Source: Duganella sp. SG902
Lineage (GTDB): Bacteria > Pseudomonadota > Gammaproteobacteria > Burkholderiales > Burkholderiaceae_D
Assembly: GCF_013376005.1 (NCBI RefSeq)
Contig: NZ_JABMJK010000021.1
Span: 1-64,000, forward strand
Length of the DNA stretch: 64,000 nt
Reading direction: 5' to 3'
Position 1 is the stretch's first letter, and every line of letters begins with the position of its first letter. Of the stretch, positions 8,269 through 16,314 are shown one piece after another. Position numbers and translations under genes: made by a program. The notes under the pieces were generated by a model that had not been told where the DNA came from, ran no database searches, and worked only from the letters and a program-made list of their open reading frames with translations.

Positions 8269-9075
8269 ATGACCATATCTTCTAATCAAGCTCTTAGTGT
8301 TTTAACGGTACCGGCGTTCCGCGACAATTATCTCTGGTTGATACATGATGGCACACATGCCGCGGTGGTCGACCCCGGCGATGCCAAACCGATACTGGCG
8401 GCCCTCAAAGCCAATGGACTCAAGCTCACCGCCATTCTACTCACCCACCACCATGCTGACCATATCGGCGGCGTCCCTGAATTATTACAGCATTATCAGG
8501 TTCCTGTTTTTGGCCCGCGCAATGAAACCATCGCCGCCGTGACCCTGCCGGTCGGCGAAGGCAAGCTGATCGACGTGCCCGGCCTGGCGCTGAAGCTGTC
8601 GGTGCTGGACGTGCCCGGCCACACCATGGGCCACATCGCCTATGTGCGCGAGGCCGACGGCGAGGAACCGGCCTGGCTGTTCTGCGGCGACACGCTGTTC
8701 GCCGGCGGTTGCGGACGCCTGTTCGAAGGCACGCCGGCGCAGATGATCAGTTCGCTCGGCAAGCTGACCGCGCTGGCCGACGACACCAAGGTATTTTGCG
8801 CGCACGAGTACACGCTGTCCAACCTGCGCTTCGCGCGCGTGGTGGATCCGGACAATGTGGCGCTGCAGGAGCGCGTGAAGGTGGAAACCGATAAGCGCGA
8901 GCACGACGTGCCCACGGTGCCGAGCACCATCGCGATCGAGAAGGCGACCAATCCCTTCCTGCGTTATCGCGAGCCGGCCATTGCGGCGCAGCTGGTGAAG
9001 GCCGGGCGTCTCGATCGCATCGACACGCCGCTGGCGACCTTCACCGCGCTGCGGTTATGGAAGAATGACTTCTAA
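8269..9075 (+). CDS. gloB: Hydroxyacylglutathione hydrolase (glyoxalase II)
   Basis: The 268-residue zinc/iron metallo-hydrolase carries out the second glyoxalase step, splitting S-lactoylglutathione into D-lactate and glutathione. The metal motif THHHADH gives H60, H62, D64 and H65. The second histidine is in DVPGHTMGH, the bridging aspartate in FCGDTLF and the last histidine in CAHEYTLSNLRFA. The C-terminal glyoxalase II helical domain is present (PFLRYREP). Length is typical. It is divergent from the methyltransferase and convergent with aceB, with only 3 bp between the stop codons. Confidence 0.97.
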   Translation: MTISSNQALSVLTVPAFRDNYLWLIHDGTHAAVVDPGDAKPILAALKANGLKLTAILLTHHHADHIGGVPELLQHYQVPVFGPRNETIAAVTLPVGEGKLIDVPGLALKLSVLDVPGHTMGHIAYVREADGEEPAWLFCGDTLFAGGCGRLFEGTPAQMISSLGKLTALADDTKVFCAHEYTLSNLRFARVVDPDNVALQERVKVETDKREHDVPTVPSTIAIEKATNPFLRYREPAIAAQLVKAGRLDRIDTPLATFTALRLWKNDF

Positions 9076-9078
9076 GGC

Positions 9079-10677
9079 TTAGATTTCCTCGTACAGCGGC
9101 AGCGTCAGGAATTCCTCGAACGCTTCCGAGGTCGACATCTGTTCGAAGATCTGCGCCGCGCGCGGATAGGCCGGGGTGTTGCCGTCCGGCGCGGTGGCCT
9201 GCACCTTGGCCAGCTCCTCCGGAATCATCGCGCGCACCATGTCGGCCGTGACCTTGCGGCCGTCTTCCAGCACGCCCTTGGTCGAGCGGATCCACTGCCA
9301 CACTTGCGAACGGCTGATCTCGGCGGTGGCGGCGTCTTCCATCAGGTTGTGGATCGGCACGCAGCCGTTGCCGTTCAGCCAGCTGCCCAGGTAGTGGATG
9401 CCAACGTTGATGTTGTAGCGCAGGCCGGCCTCGGTGATCGGGGTTTCAGGCTTGAAGTCCAACAGCTGCTCGGCGTGCACTTCCACGTCCAGCCGTTGCT
9501 TGTCGATCTGGTTCGGCTTATCGCCCAGCACTTTCTTGAACTCGGCCATGGCCAGGTCGACCAGGCCCGGGTGGGCCACCCAGCCGCCATCGTAGCCGTC
9601 GGTGGCGTCGCGCGCCTTGTCGTTGCGCACGCCGCCCATGGCGATCTCGTTCTTTTCCGGATCGTTCTTGATCGGGATCAGCGCGGCCATGCCGCCGATG
9701 GCCGGGGCGTTGCGCTTGTGGCAGGTTTTCAGCAGCAGCAAGGCGTAGGCGCGCATGAAGGGCGCGGTCATGGTGACCTTAGCGCGGTCGGCCAGGCAGA
9801 AATCCTTGTCCAGCTTGAATTTCTTGATGCACGAGAAGATGTAGTCCCAGCGGCCGGCGTTCAGGCCCGAGCTGTGCTCGCGCAGTTCGTACAGGATCTC
9901 GTCCATCTCGAACGCGGCCAGGATGGTTTCGATCAGCACGGTGGCCTTGATGGTGCCCTGCGGCAGACCCAGCTCGTTTTGCGTCATCACGAAGATGTCG
10001 TTCCACAGGCGCGCTTCCAGGTGCGATTCCATTTTCGGCAGGTAGAAGTACGGGCCGGCGCCGCGCGCCAGTTGCTCCTTGGCGTTGTGGAACATGAACA
10101 GCGCGAAGTCGAAGATGCCGCCCGAGACGCGCTTGCCATCGACCAGCACGTGCTTCTCATCCAGGTGCCAGCCGCGCGGCCGCACCACCAGCGTGGCGAC
10201 CTTGTCGTTCAGCTTGTACGACTTGCCATTCTGTTCCAGCGCGATGGTGCCGCGCACCGCGTCCTTCATGTTGATCTGGCCGCTGATCTGGTTGTCCCAG
10301 TTGGGCGAGTTGGAGTCTTCGAAGTCGGTCATGTAGCTGTCCGCGCCCGAGTTCAGGGCGTTGATGACCATCTTGCGCTCGACCGGACCGGTGATTTCCA
10401 CGCGGCGGCATTCCAGCGCCTTCGGGATCGGCGCGATTTTCCAGTCGCCGTTGCGGATGTGGGCGGTCTCGGGCAGGAAATCCGGGCGCTCGCCGGCGTC
10501 CAGGCGCTTGGCGCGCTCCACGCGCACGGCCAGCAGCTGTTGACGGCGCGCTTCGAATTCGCGGCTCAGCTTGGCCACCAGCGACAGCGCCTCCGGCGTC
10601 AGGATGGTTTCGTAGCCGGGCTTGATCTCGCCGGTGATTTGCATGCCTGCTGGCAGGGTCAGGGTGGATTGCGTCAT
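9079..10677 (-). CDS. aceB: Malate synthase A
   Basis: The 532-residue enzyme condenses glyoxylate and acetyl-CoA to malate in the glyoxylate bypass, allowing growth on acetate or fatty acids. Family landmarks are TGPVERKMVINALNSGA, the DFEDSNSPNW segment, RPRGWHLDEKH, the IKATVLIETILAAFEMDEIL barrel strand with its catalytic-site glutamate, and GGMAALIPIK. A GGAGA-type ribosome binding site precedes ATG 10677. The isocitrate lyase gene is not in the window. A LysR-type regulator is transcribed divergently 190 bp away and is a candidate controller. Confidence 0.97.
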   Translation of the reverse strand: MTQSTLTLPAGMQITGEIKPGYETILTPEALSLVAKLSREFEARRQQLLAVRVERAKRLDAGERPDFLPETAHIRNGDWKIAPIPKALECRRVEITGPVERKMVINALNSGADSYMTDFEDSNSPNWDNQISGQINMKDAVRGTIALEQNGKSYKLNDKVATLVVRPRGWHLDEKHVLVDGKRVSGGIFDFALFMFHNAKEQLARGAGPYFYLPKMESHLEARLWNDIFVMTQNELGLPQGTIKATVLIETILAAFEMDEILYELREHSSGLNAGRWDYIFSCIKKFKLDKDFCLADRAKVTMTAPFMRAYALLLLKTCHKRNAPAIGGMAALIPIKNDPEKNEIAMGGVRNDKARDATDGYDGGWVAHPGLVDLAMAEFKKVLGDKPNQIDKQRLDVEVHAEQLLDFKPETPITEAGLRYNINVGIHYLGSWLNGNGCVPIHNLMEDAATAEISRSQVWQWIRSTKGVLEDGRKVTADMVRAMIPEELAKVQATAPDGNTPAYPRAAQIFEQMSTSEAFEEFLTLPLYEEI

Positions 10678-10867
10678 GAGAGGTCTCCGTAAAAAAATAG
10701 TAACGAATCGGCTTAATTATATGCTTGTTGCAGTGCGGCGTTTTTAGTGTGTGGACTCAGTTACAAGCTGAATTGTTTTACAGTATATTCACTCGTAAGT
10801 TATGCAAACAAGACTAAATATCACTTCATCTATGCGTTTTTGTAAAAAGTGACGGGGACCGGTTTTC

Positions 10868-11779
10868 ATGGGGCAATTCAGACAGATATCCACTTTTGTA
10901 GAGGTCGTCGCGCGGGGCAGCCTGTCGGCCGCCGCCCGTGCCGAGGGCATCGCCCCGGCGATGATAGGACGCCGGCTCGATGCGCTGGAGGCCCGTCTGG
11001 GCGTCAAGCTGCTGCAGCGCACCACCCGCAAACTGGCGCTGACCGACGAGGGCGCGGCCTTCCTGGAGGATTGCCAGCGCATCCTGGCCGAGCTGGAGGA
11101 AGCCGAATCGGCGGTGTCGGAACGTAGCGCGCACGCCACAGGTCACCTGATGATCTCGGCGCCGGCCGGTTTCGGCCGCCAGCACGTGGCGCCGCTGCTG
11201 CCCTCCTTCCTGGCCGAGCACCGCGACGTTACCGCCACGCTGAACATGAGCGACCGCGTGGTCGACATCGTTGGCGAGGGCATCGACGTGGCGATCCGCA
11301 TCGCCAGCCTGTCGGATTCCAGCCTGGTCAGCGTCAAGCTGGCCGACAACGAACGCGTGGTGGTGGGCTCGCCGGCCTACCTCAAGCGCCATGGCGTGCC
11401 GGAAACGCTGGCCGATCTGGGCAAGCACAACTGCCTGGCGATCAGCAGCGAAGGCAGCCAGCGCGGCTGGACTTTCCGCGAGGATGGAAAAAACGTGGTC
11501 TTGAAGGTCAACGGCAACATGGCCTGCAACGACGGCCAGGTGCTGCACGAGTGGGCGCTGGCCGGCAAGGGGCTGGCGTGGCGTTCGATGTGGGAAGTGG
11601 GCAGCGCGCTTGCGGAAGGCCGGCTGCAAACCGTGCTCGATAGCTACGCGGCGCCGGGCAACGACATCTACGCGGTGTTCGCGCAGCGCCGCCACCTGCC
11701 GCTGCGCATCCGCGCGTTCGTGGACTTCCTGCGCCACACCTACGCCCAGCCGGATTACTGGCGCAAGTCGGGAAAGTGA
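10868..11779 (+). CDS. LysR-type transcriptional regulator
   Basis: The 303-residue protein has the N-terminal LysR helix-turn-helix (residues 1-62; FVEVVARGSLSAAARAEGI then LEARLGVKLLQRTTRKLALT). An effector-binding domain of the CrgA/AaeR-like subgroup follows (about 90-295). It is divergent from aceB, the usual arrangement for LysR proteins that control their neighbour. The effector is unknown and regulation of aceB is an inference. A hairpin shared with the cold shock gene lies downstream. Confidence 0.9.
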   Translation: MGQFRQISTFVEVVARGSLSAAARAEGIAPAMIGRRLDALEARLGVKLLQRTTRKLALTDEGAAFLEDCQRILAELEEAESAVSERSAHATGHLMISAPAGFGRQHVAPLLPSFLAEHRDVTATLNMSDRVVDIVGEGIDVAIRIASLSDSSLVSVKLADNERVVVGSPAYLKRHGVPETLADLGKHNCLAISSEGSQRGWTFREDGKNVVLKVNGNMACNDGQVLHEWALAGKGLAWRSMWEVGSALAEGRLQTVLDSYAAPGNDIYAVFAQRRHLPLRIRAFVDFLRHTYAQPDYWRKSGK

Positions 11780-11791
11780 AAAGCGACAGGC

Positions 11792-11817
11792 AAAAAAAAA
11801 TCCTCGGTTACCGAGGA
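11792..11817 (-). terminator. Terminator between LysR gene and cold shock gene
   Basis: The stem TCCTCGG/CCGAGGA (11801-11807 with 11811-11817) has a 3-nt loop. On the minus strand it is followed by nine T residues (plus A run 11792-11800), making a strong terminator for the cold shock gene. On the plus strand only a short TTT follows, so it would serve the LysR gene less well. Confidence 0.85.
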
Positions 11818-11842
11818 TTTCTTGATCGTTAGATCCAGCGTA

Positions 11843-12046
11843 TTACAGAGGCTGAATGTTCGAAGCTTGCTTGCCTTTAGGGCCGGCGGTTACTTCGAAA
11901 GAAACGCGTTGGTTCTCTTGCAGCGATTTGAAGCCTGCGGTCTGAATCGCCGAGAAGTGAGCGAACAGATCTTCGCCGCCTTCGTCAGGGGTGATAAAGC
12001 CGAAACCCTTCGAATCATTGAACCATTTTACGATACCAGTTGCCAT
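11843..12046 (-). CDS. CspA-family cold shock protein
   Basis: The 67-residue single cold-shock domain contains both RNA-binding motifs, KGFGFI (RNP1) and DLFAHF (RNP2), and the starting MATGIVKWFND. CspA-type proteins are RNA chaperones that melt secondary structure, often after temperature downshift. Start 12046 is preceded by AGGAA. A longer in-frame start is rejected because it adds a non-homologous basic leader. An AT-richer stretch upstream with a TATAAT at 12145-12150 implies an untranslated leader of roughly 90 nt, shorter than that of E. coli cspA. The exact paralogue cannot be assigned. Confidence 0.95.
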   Translation of the reverse strand: MATGIVKWFNDSKGFGFITPDEGGEDLFAHFSAIQTAGFKSLQENQRVSFEVTAGPKGKQASNIQPL

Positions 12047-12144
12047 TACAATTCCTATTTCAGTTAATTTGGGCTTGCGCCCGTGATATCGTTTTTGAGG
12101 CAAGAAAGACAAACTGTACTACTCTTGAATCTAAACGATCCCGC

Positions 12145-12150
12145 ATTATA
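12145..12150 (-). promoter_or_regulatory. Candidate -10 box of the cold shock gene
   Basis: A perfect TATAAT lies on the minus strand about 98 bp before the cold shock ATG. No good -35 hexamer is visible at 16-18 bp, so the call rests on the -10 alone. Confidence 0.4.
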
Positions 12151-12302
12151 CCCATTTACGAGAGAAAAGCACGTTTTCACGAAAATAAATGCAAAGCCGC
12201 GCTTTTTTTGGTAGAAACCCCTCGGAGCCGGGCGTAAGTGTCATGATAGACAACGAAATCGTACATGCTTTGAGCTAGATCAAGCGCGCGTTTGATCACG
12301 GA

Positions 12303-12656
12303 TCAATCGTAATGGCTGGCCTTGGCGTCACGGGCGGCCCAGGCCAGCAGTTTTTCCACTTCGGGCACCACTGGCGCCCACTCGGCCTGGCCCGCCATCA
12401 CACCCCGCACCATCTGCTCGATGCGGCGCGATTCCTGGCCGAACACCGTGAAACCGAAGGTGCCGGCCGATCCGGCCACGCCGTGCAGCACTTCGTGCAG
12501 CTGGTGCAGCGCGTCCTGCGACGGCTGCGCGCCGTCCGCCGCGCAGCGCGCCAGCGCCGCGCGGATCTTGTCGAGCGTGCCCGGCACGGTGGCGGCGAAC
12601 TTGTCGTTCAGGGCCGCCAGGCGGGCGCGGAAATCGGGATCGACCGGCGTCGCCAT
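12303..12656 (-). CDS. Hpt-domain phosphotransfer protein
   Basis: The 117-residue protein is a single four-helix Hpt domain. The phospho-accepting histidine is H58 in LHGVAGSAGTFGF, which matches the family pattern HxxxGSAGTFG except that the usual lysine after the histidine is replaced by alanine. Free Hpt proteins relay phosphate from hybrid kinases to response regulators. No kinase is adjacent; the hybrid kinase at 2654-4525 is the only one with a receiver in the window, and partnership is speculative. It starts one base after the upp stop codon, so it is probably co-translated with upp. Confidence 0.8.
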   Translation of the reverse strand: MATPVDPDFRARLAALNDKFAATVPGTLDKIRAALARCAADGAQPSQDALHQLHEVLHGVAGSAGTFGFTVFGQESRRIEQMVRGVMAGQAEWAPVVPEVEKLLAWAARDAKASHYD

Positions 12657-12657
12657 C

Positions 12658-13308
12658 TTATTTGGTGCCGAAAATGCGGTCGCCCGCGTCGCCCAGGCCC
12701 GGCATGATGTAGGCGTGATCGTTCAGGTGCGAATCGAGCGACGCGCAGTAAATCTTCACGTTCGGGTGCGACTTCTGGAACACTTCGATGCCCTCAGGCG
12801 CGGCCACCAGCGCCAGGAAGATGATTTGCTCGTCGGTGACGCCGCGCTTCTTCAGCACGTCCACCGCGTGCACCGCCGAATTGCCGGTGGCCACCATCGG
12901 GTCGCACAGGATGAAGGTGCGTTCGGCGGTGTCCGGCAGGCGCACCATGTACTCCACCGGCTGGTGGGTTTGCGGGTCGCGGAACACGCCGATGTGGCCC
13001 ACGCGCGCCGACGGCACCAGGTCCAGCAGACCGTCGCTCATGCCGATGCCGGCACGCAGGATCGGCACGATGGCCAGCTTGCGGCCGGCGATCACCGGCG
13101 CGTCGATGGTCATCAGCGGCGTTTCCACGGTGCGGGTCGTCAGCGGCAGGTCGCGCGTGATCTCGTAACCCATCAGCAGCGTGATTTCCTTGAGCAAGTC
13201 GCGGAAGGTACGGGTCGACGTGTCCTTGGCGCGCATGTGGCTCAGCTTGTGCTGGATCAGCGGGTGGTTGGTGATGAACAGGTTAGGAAAACGCGGATCT
13301 TGTTTCAT
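12658..13308 (-). CDS. upp: Uracil phosphoribosyltransferase
   Basis: The 216-residue enzyme salvages uracil with PRPP to make UMP. It has the PRPP-binding loop DPMVATGNSA, the ILRAGIGMSDGLL strand, and the C-terminal uracil-recognition segment around YIMPGLGDAGDR. ATG 13308 begins the conserved KQDPRFPNLF start. Longer in-frame extensions run back into the aidB region and are unlike the family. A TATAAT on the minus strand at 13345-13350 is a plausible -10. The Hpt gene follows immediately. Confidence 0.96.
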   Translation of the reverse strand: MKQDPRFPNLFITNHPLIQHKLSHMRAKDTSTRTFRDLLKEITLLMGYEITRDLPLTTRTVETPLMTIDAPVIAGRKLAIVPILRAGIGMSDGLLDLVPSARVGHIGVFRDPQTHQPVEYMVRLPDTAERTFILCDPMVATGNSAVHAVDVLKKRGVTDEQIIFLALVAAPEGIEVFQKSHPNVKIYCASLDSHLNDHAYIMPGLGDAGDRIFGTK

Positions 13309-13344
13309 TGGATGTGTGCTCTTTTTTAGGCGGCGGTAGCCCGC

Positions 13345-13350
13345 ATTATA
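13345..13350 (-). promoter_or_regulatory. Candidate -10 box of upp
   Basis: A perfect TATAAT on the minus strand lies 37 bp before the upp ATG, at the very end of the aidB gene. No clear -35 box is visible. Confidence 0.35.
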
Positions 13351-15031
13351 CTGACTCGACCAGCGCCCGCGCCAGGATGGCGTCGCAATCCACGCCCGAC
13401 GGCAGGCGGCCGTAGGCCCCGCCCGGCTCACGCTTGAGGCGCGAGGCCACGAACGCCGACGACACATACTCCGGCGCGTGGCGCAGCAGCAGCGCCGCCT
13501 GCACCGCCAGCACCACCCGCTCGGCGCGCACGCGGGCGCCGAACTCGTCCGGCTGCTGCTGTTGCGCCAGGTCGGCCAGCAAGGTGGTCTTGTAGGCCAC
13601 GAAGAAGGTGTCGGCGTTGCCGGCCAGCGCCAGTTCGGCCGCCAACGCCTCGCGCGCCTCCGGCGACTTGGACAGCGCGCGCAACAGGTCTAGGCACATC
13701 ACATTGCCCGAGCCCTCCCAGATCGAGTTGACCGGCAGCTCGCGGTACAGCCGCGCCAGCGGGCTGTCCTCCACGTAGCCGCTGCCGCCGATGACTTCCA
13801 TCGCCTCGGCGCCAAAGCCGGGGCCGCGCTTGCAGACCCAGTATTTGGCGGCCGGTGTCAGCACGCGCGCCAGCATCGCCTGCGCCGGATCATCGATCTG
13901 GTCGAAGCAGCGCGCCAGGCGCATCGCCAGCGCGGTGGCGGCCTCCGATTCCAGCGCCAGGTCGGCCAGCACGTTCTGCATCAGCGGATGCCCTGCCAGC
14001 GGACGGCCGAACGCCACCCGGCGGCGCGCGTGATGCAGCGCCTGCGTCAGCGCGGCGCGCATCGCCCCCGCGCTGCCGAGCACGCAATCGAGCCGGGTGT
14101 AGCCGCCCATCTCAAGAATGGTCGGAATGCCGCGCCCCTGTTTGCCGATCAGCCAGCCGTAGGCGCCGGCGAACTCCACCTCCGACGAGGCGTTCGAGCG
14201 GTTGCCGACCTTGTCCTTGAGCCGCTGCACGCGGATCGCGTTGCGCTCGCCATTCGGCAGGTAGCGCGGCAGGAAAAAGCACGACAGGCCGGCGCTGCCC
14301 GCCTCGTCCGTCTGCGCCAGGATCAGGTGCGCGTCGCTTTGCGGCGCCGAGAAGAACCACTTGTGGCCGACGATGCGGAACACCTCCTCGCCCTCCTCGC
14401 CAAACATCGCGCGCGCTTCCGCCGCCGGCACCGGCTCGGCGCGCGTGGTGTTGGCGCGCACGTCGGAACCGCCCTGCTTCTCGGTCATGCCCATGCCGAT
14501 GATTGCGCTTCTCTTTCGCTCGACAGGCAGCGAGCGCGGATCGTAATCGTTGGACAGGATCTTGGGCAGCCACTTGGCGGCGATGCGCGGCGCCTGCCGG
14601 AGCGCCGGCACCGAGGCGTAGGTCATGGTGACCGGGCACTGCGAACCGTTCTCCACCTGGCCGAACAGCAAATAGCGCGCGGCCCGCGCCACTTGCGCGC
14701 CCTGCCCGCCCTGCCATGGCGACGAGTGCGTGCCGTGGCCGATCAGCAGCGACATCAGGCTGTGCCAGGCCGGATGGAACTCCACCTCGTCGATGCGATG
14801 GCCCTCGCGGTCGTAGTTGTGCAACCTGGGCGGGTGGAGATTGGCCAGCCGCGCCAGGTCCAGCGTTTCCGCCCTGCCCAGCTCGGCGCCCAGCGCGTGC
14901 AGCGAGGCGGCGGCGGCGCCCGCGCCTTCGCGTTGCAAGGCTTCCTGCAGGGCCGGATCGGCCGCGAACAGGTTGATATTCGCAAACGGCGCAACAGTAT
15001 TGCGCACTTCGTGGGTATCGAAAGCTTGCAT
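13346..15031 (-). CDS. aidB: AidB-type acyl-CoA dehydrogenase homologue
   Basis: The 561-residue flavoprotein follows E. coli AidB closely by eye. Shared stretches include FHPAWHSLM, GMGMTEKQGGSDV, VGHKWFFS.PQSDAHL, RLKDKVGNRSNASSEVEF and PVNSIWEGSGN. AidB is a DNA-binding member of the acyl-CoA dehydrogenase family induced by alkylation stress; its physiological reaction is unsettled, and weak isovaleryl-CoA dehydrogenase activity is reported. GGAGA precedes ATG 15031. In-frame codons further upstream lie antisense to the thiolase gene and are not part of the protein. It is divergent from that thiolase with 78 bp between starts, which raises a role in acyl-CoA metabolism. Confidence 0.9.
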   Translation of the reverse strand: MQAFDTHEVRNTVAPFANINLFAADPALQEALQREGAGAAAASLHALGAELGRAETLDLARLANLHPPRLHNYDREGHRIDEVEFHPAWHSLMSLLIGHGTHSSPWQGGQGAQVARAARYLLFGQVENGSQCPVTMTYASVPALRQAPRIAAKWLPKILSNDYDPRSLPVERKRSAIIGMGMTEKQGGSDVRANTTRAEPVPAAEARAMFGEEGEEVFRIVGHKWFFSAPQSDAHLILAQTDEAGSAGLSCFFLPRYLPNGERNAIRVQRLKDKVGNRSNASSEVEFAGAYGWLIGKQGRGIPTILEMGGYTRLDCVLGSAGAMRAALTQALHHARRRVAFGRPLAGHPLMQNVLADLALESEAATALAMRLARCFDQIDDPAQAMLARVLTPAAKYWVCKRGPGFGAEAMEVIGGSGYVEDSPLARLYRELPVNSIWEGSGNVMCLDLLRALSKSPEAREALAAELALAGNADTFFVAYKTTLLADLAQQQQPDEFGARVRAERVVLAVQAALLLRHAPEYVSSAFVASRLKREPGGAYGRLPSGVDCDAILARALVESV

Positions 15032-15109
15032 ATTGTCTCCGTTCAAACCGCTGTGATTTGTTTTCTTGAACAATATCCTATGATAAGCGCATAACAACCT
15101 GGAGACAGT

Positions 15110-16312
15110 ATGAGCGACGCCTATATTTACGAGGCCATCCGCACCCCGCGCGGCAAGGGCAGGCAGGACGGCAGCCTGCACAGCGTCAAGCCGATCTCGC
15201 TGCTCACGGGGCTGATGAACGAGCTGCAACAACGCCATCAACTCGACACCGCGCTGATCGACGACGTGCTGATCGGCTGCGTCACGCCGATCGGCGAGCA
15301 AGGCGCCGACATCGCCAAGATCGCCGCCCTGTCGGCCGGCTGGGACTGGCGCGTGGCCGGCGCACAGCTCAACCGCTTTTGCGCCTCCGGGCTGGAGGCG
15401 GTCAACCTGGCCGCGCAGAAGGTGCGCTCGGGCTGGGAGGAGCTGGTGGTGGCCGGCGGCGTCGAATCGATGTCGCGCGTGCCGATGGGGTCCGACGGCG
15501 GCGCCTGGACCCAGGACCCGGAAACCAGCTTGAAAACCGGCTACGTCCCGCAGGGCATCGGCGCCGACCTGATCGCCACGCTGGACGGCTATCAGCGCGA
15601 GCAGCTGGACGCCTACGCGCTGCGCTCGCAACAGAGGGCGGCCGCCGCGCGCGCGGCCGGCCGCTTCCGCTCCATCGTGCCGGTGCGCGACCAGAACGGC
15701 GTGCTGATCCTGGCGGAGGACGAGTTCATCAAGCCCGCCACCACCATGGAGGCGCTGGCCAGCCTGAAGCCGGCCTTTGCCGCCATGGGCGAGCAGGGTT
15801 TCGACGCCATCGCCCTGCGCAAATATGCGCCGCTGCGGCGCATCGAGCACCTGCATACGGCCGGCAATTCCTCCGGCATCGTCGATGGCGCGGCGCTGGC
15901 GCTGATCGGCAGCAAGGCCGCCGGCGCGCGCCTCGGCCTGGCGCCGCGCGCGCGCATCCTCGCGGCCGCCGTCACCGGCAGCGAACCCACCATCATGCTG
16001 ACCGGCCCGGCGCCGGCCGCGCGCAAGGCGCTGCAAAAAGCCGGCCTGTCCGTCAACGACATCGACCTGTTTGAAGTGAACGAAGCCTTCGCCTCCGTGG
16101 TGCTGCGCTTCCTGCGCGAACTGGAGGTGCCGGACGACAAGGTCAACGTCAACGGCGGCGGCATCGCGCTCGGCCATCCGCTCGGCGCCACCGGCTGCAT
16201 GCTGCTCGGCACCCTGCTGGATGAACTGGAGGCGCGCCGCCTGCGGCGCGGCATGGTGACCCTGTGCGTGGGCGGCGGCATGGGCATCGCCACCATCATC
16301 GAACGGCTGTGA
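15110..16312 (+). CDS. Acetyl-CoA C-acyltransferase (thiolase)
   Basis: The 400-residue thiolase has the nucleophilic cysteine in LNRFCASGLEAV and the catalytic histidine in NVNGGGIALGHPLGATG. The second cysteine lies in TLCVGGGMG. It should cleave 3-ketoacyl-CoA in beta-oxidation or make acetoacetyl-CoA in the reverse direction. Family members in this position are called FadA-like acetyl-CoA acetyltransferases. A crotonase-like gene begins two bases after its stop codon, a FadA-FadB-like pairing. Exact chain-length preference cannot be read from sequence. Confidence 0.93.
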   Translation: MSDAYIYEAIRTPRGKGRQDGSLHSVKPISLLTGLMNELQQRHQLDTALIDDVLIGCVTPIGEQGADIAKIAALSAGWDWRVAGAQLNRFCASGLEAVNLAAQKVRSGWEELVVAGGVESMSRVPMGSDGGAWTQDPETSLKTGYVPQGIGADLIATLDGYQREQLDAYALRSQQRAAAARAAGRFRSIVPVRDQNGVLILAEDEFIKPATTMEALASLKPAFAAMGEQGFDAIALRKYAPLRRIEHLHTAGNSSGIVDGAALALIGSKAAGARLGLAPRARILAAAVTGSEPTIMLTGPAPAARKALQKAGLSVNDIDLFEVNEAFASVVLRFLRELEVPDDKVNVNGGGIALGHPLGATGCMLLGTLLDELEARRLRRGMVTLCVGGGMGIATIIERL

Positions 16313-16314
16313 GC

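Noticed and set aside
12278..12306. Small palindromes around GATCAA/TTGATC near the Hpt stop codon
   Set aside because: They lack a T tract and are short enough to be chance; not called as terminators.
15032..16177. N-terminal extension of the aidB frame
   Set aside because: It is antisense to the thiolase gene, unlike AidB, and a good ribosome binding site precedes ATG 15031.
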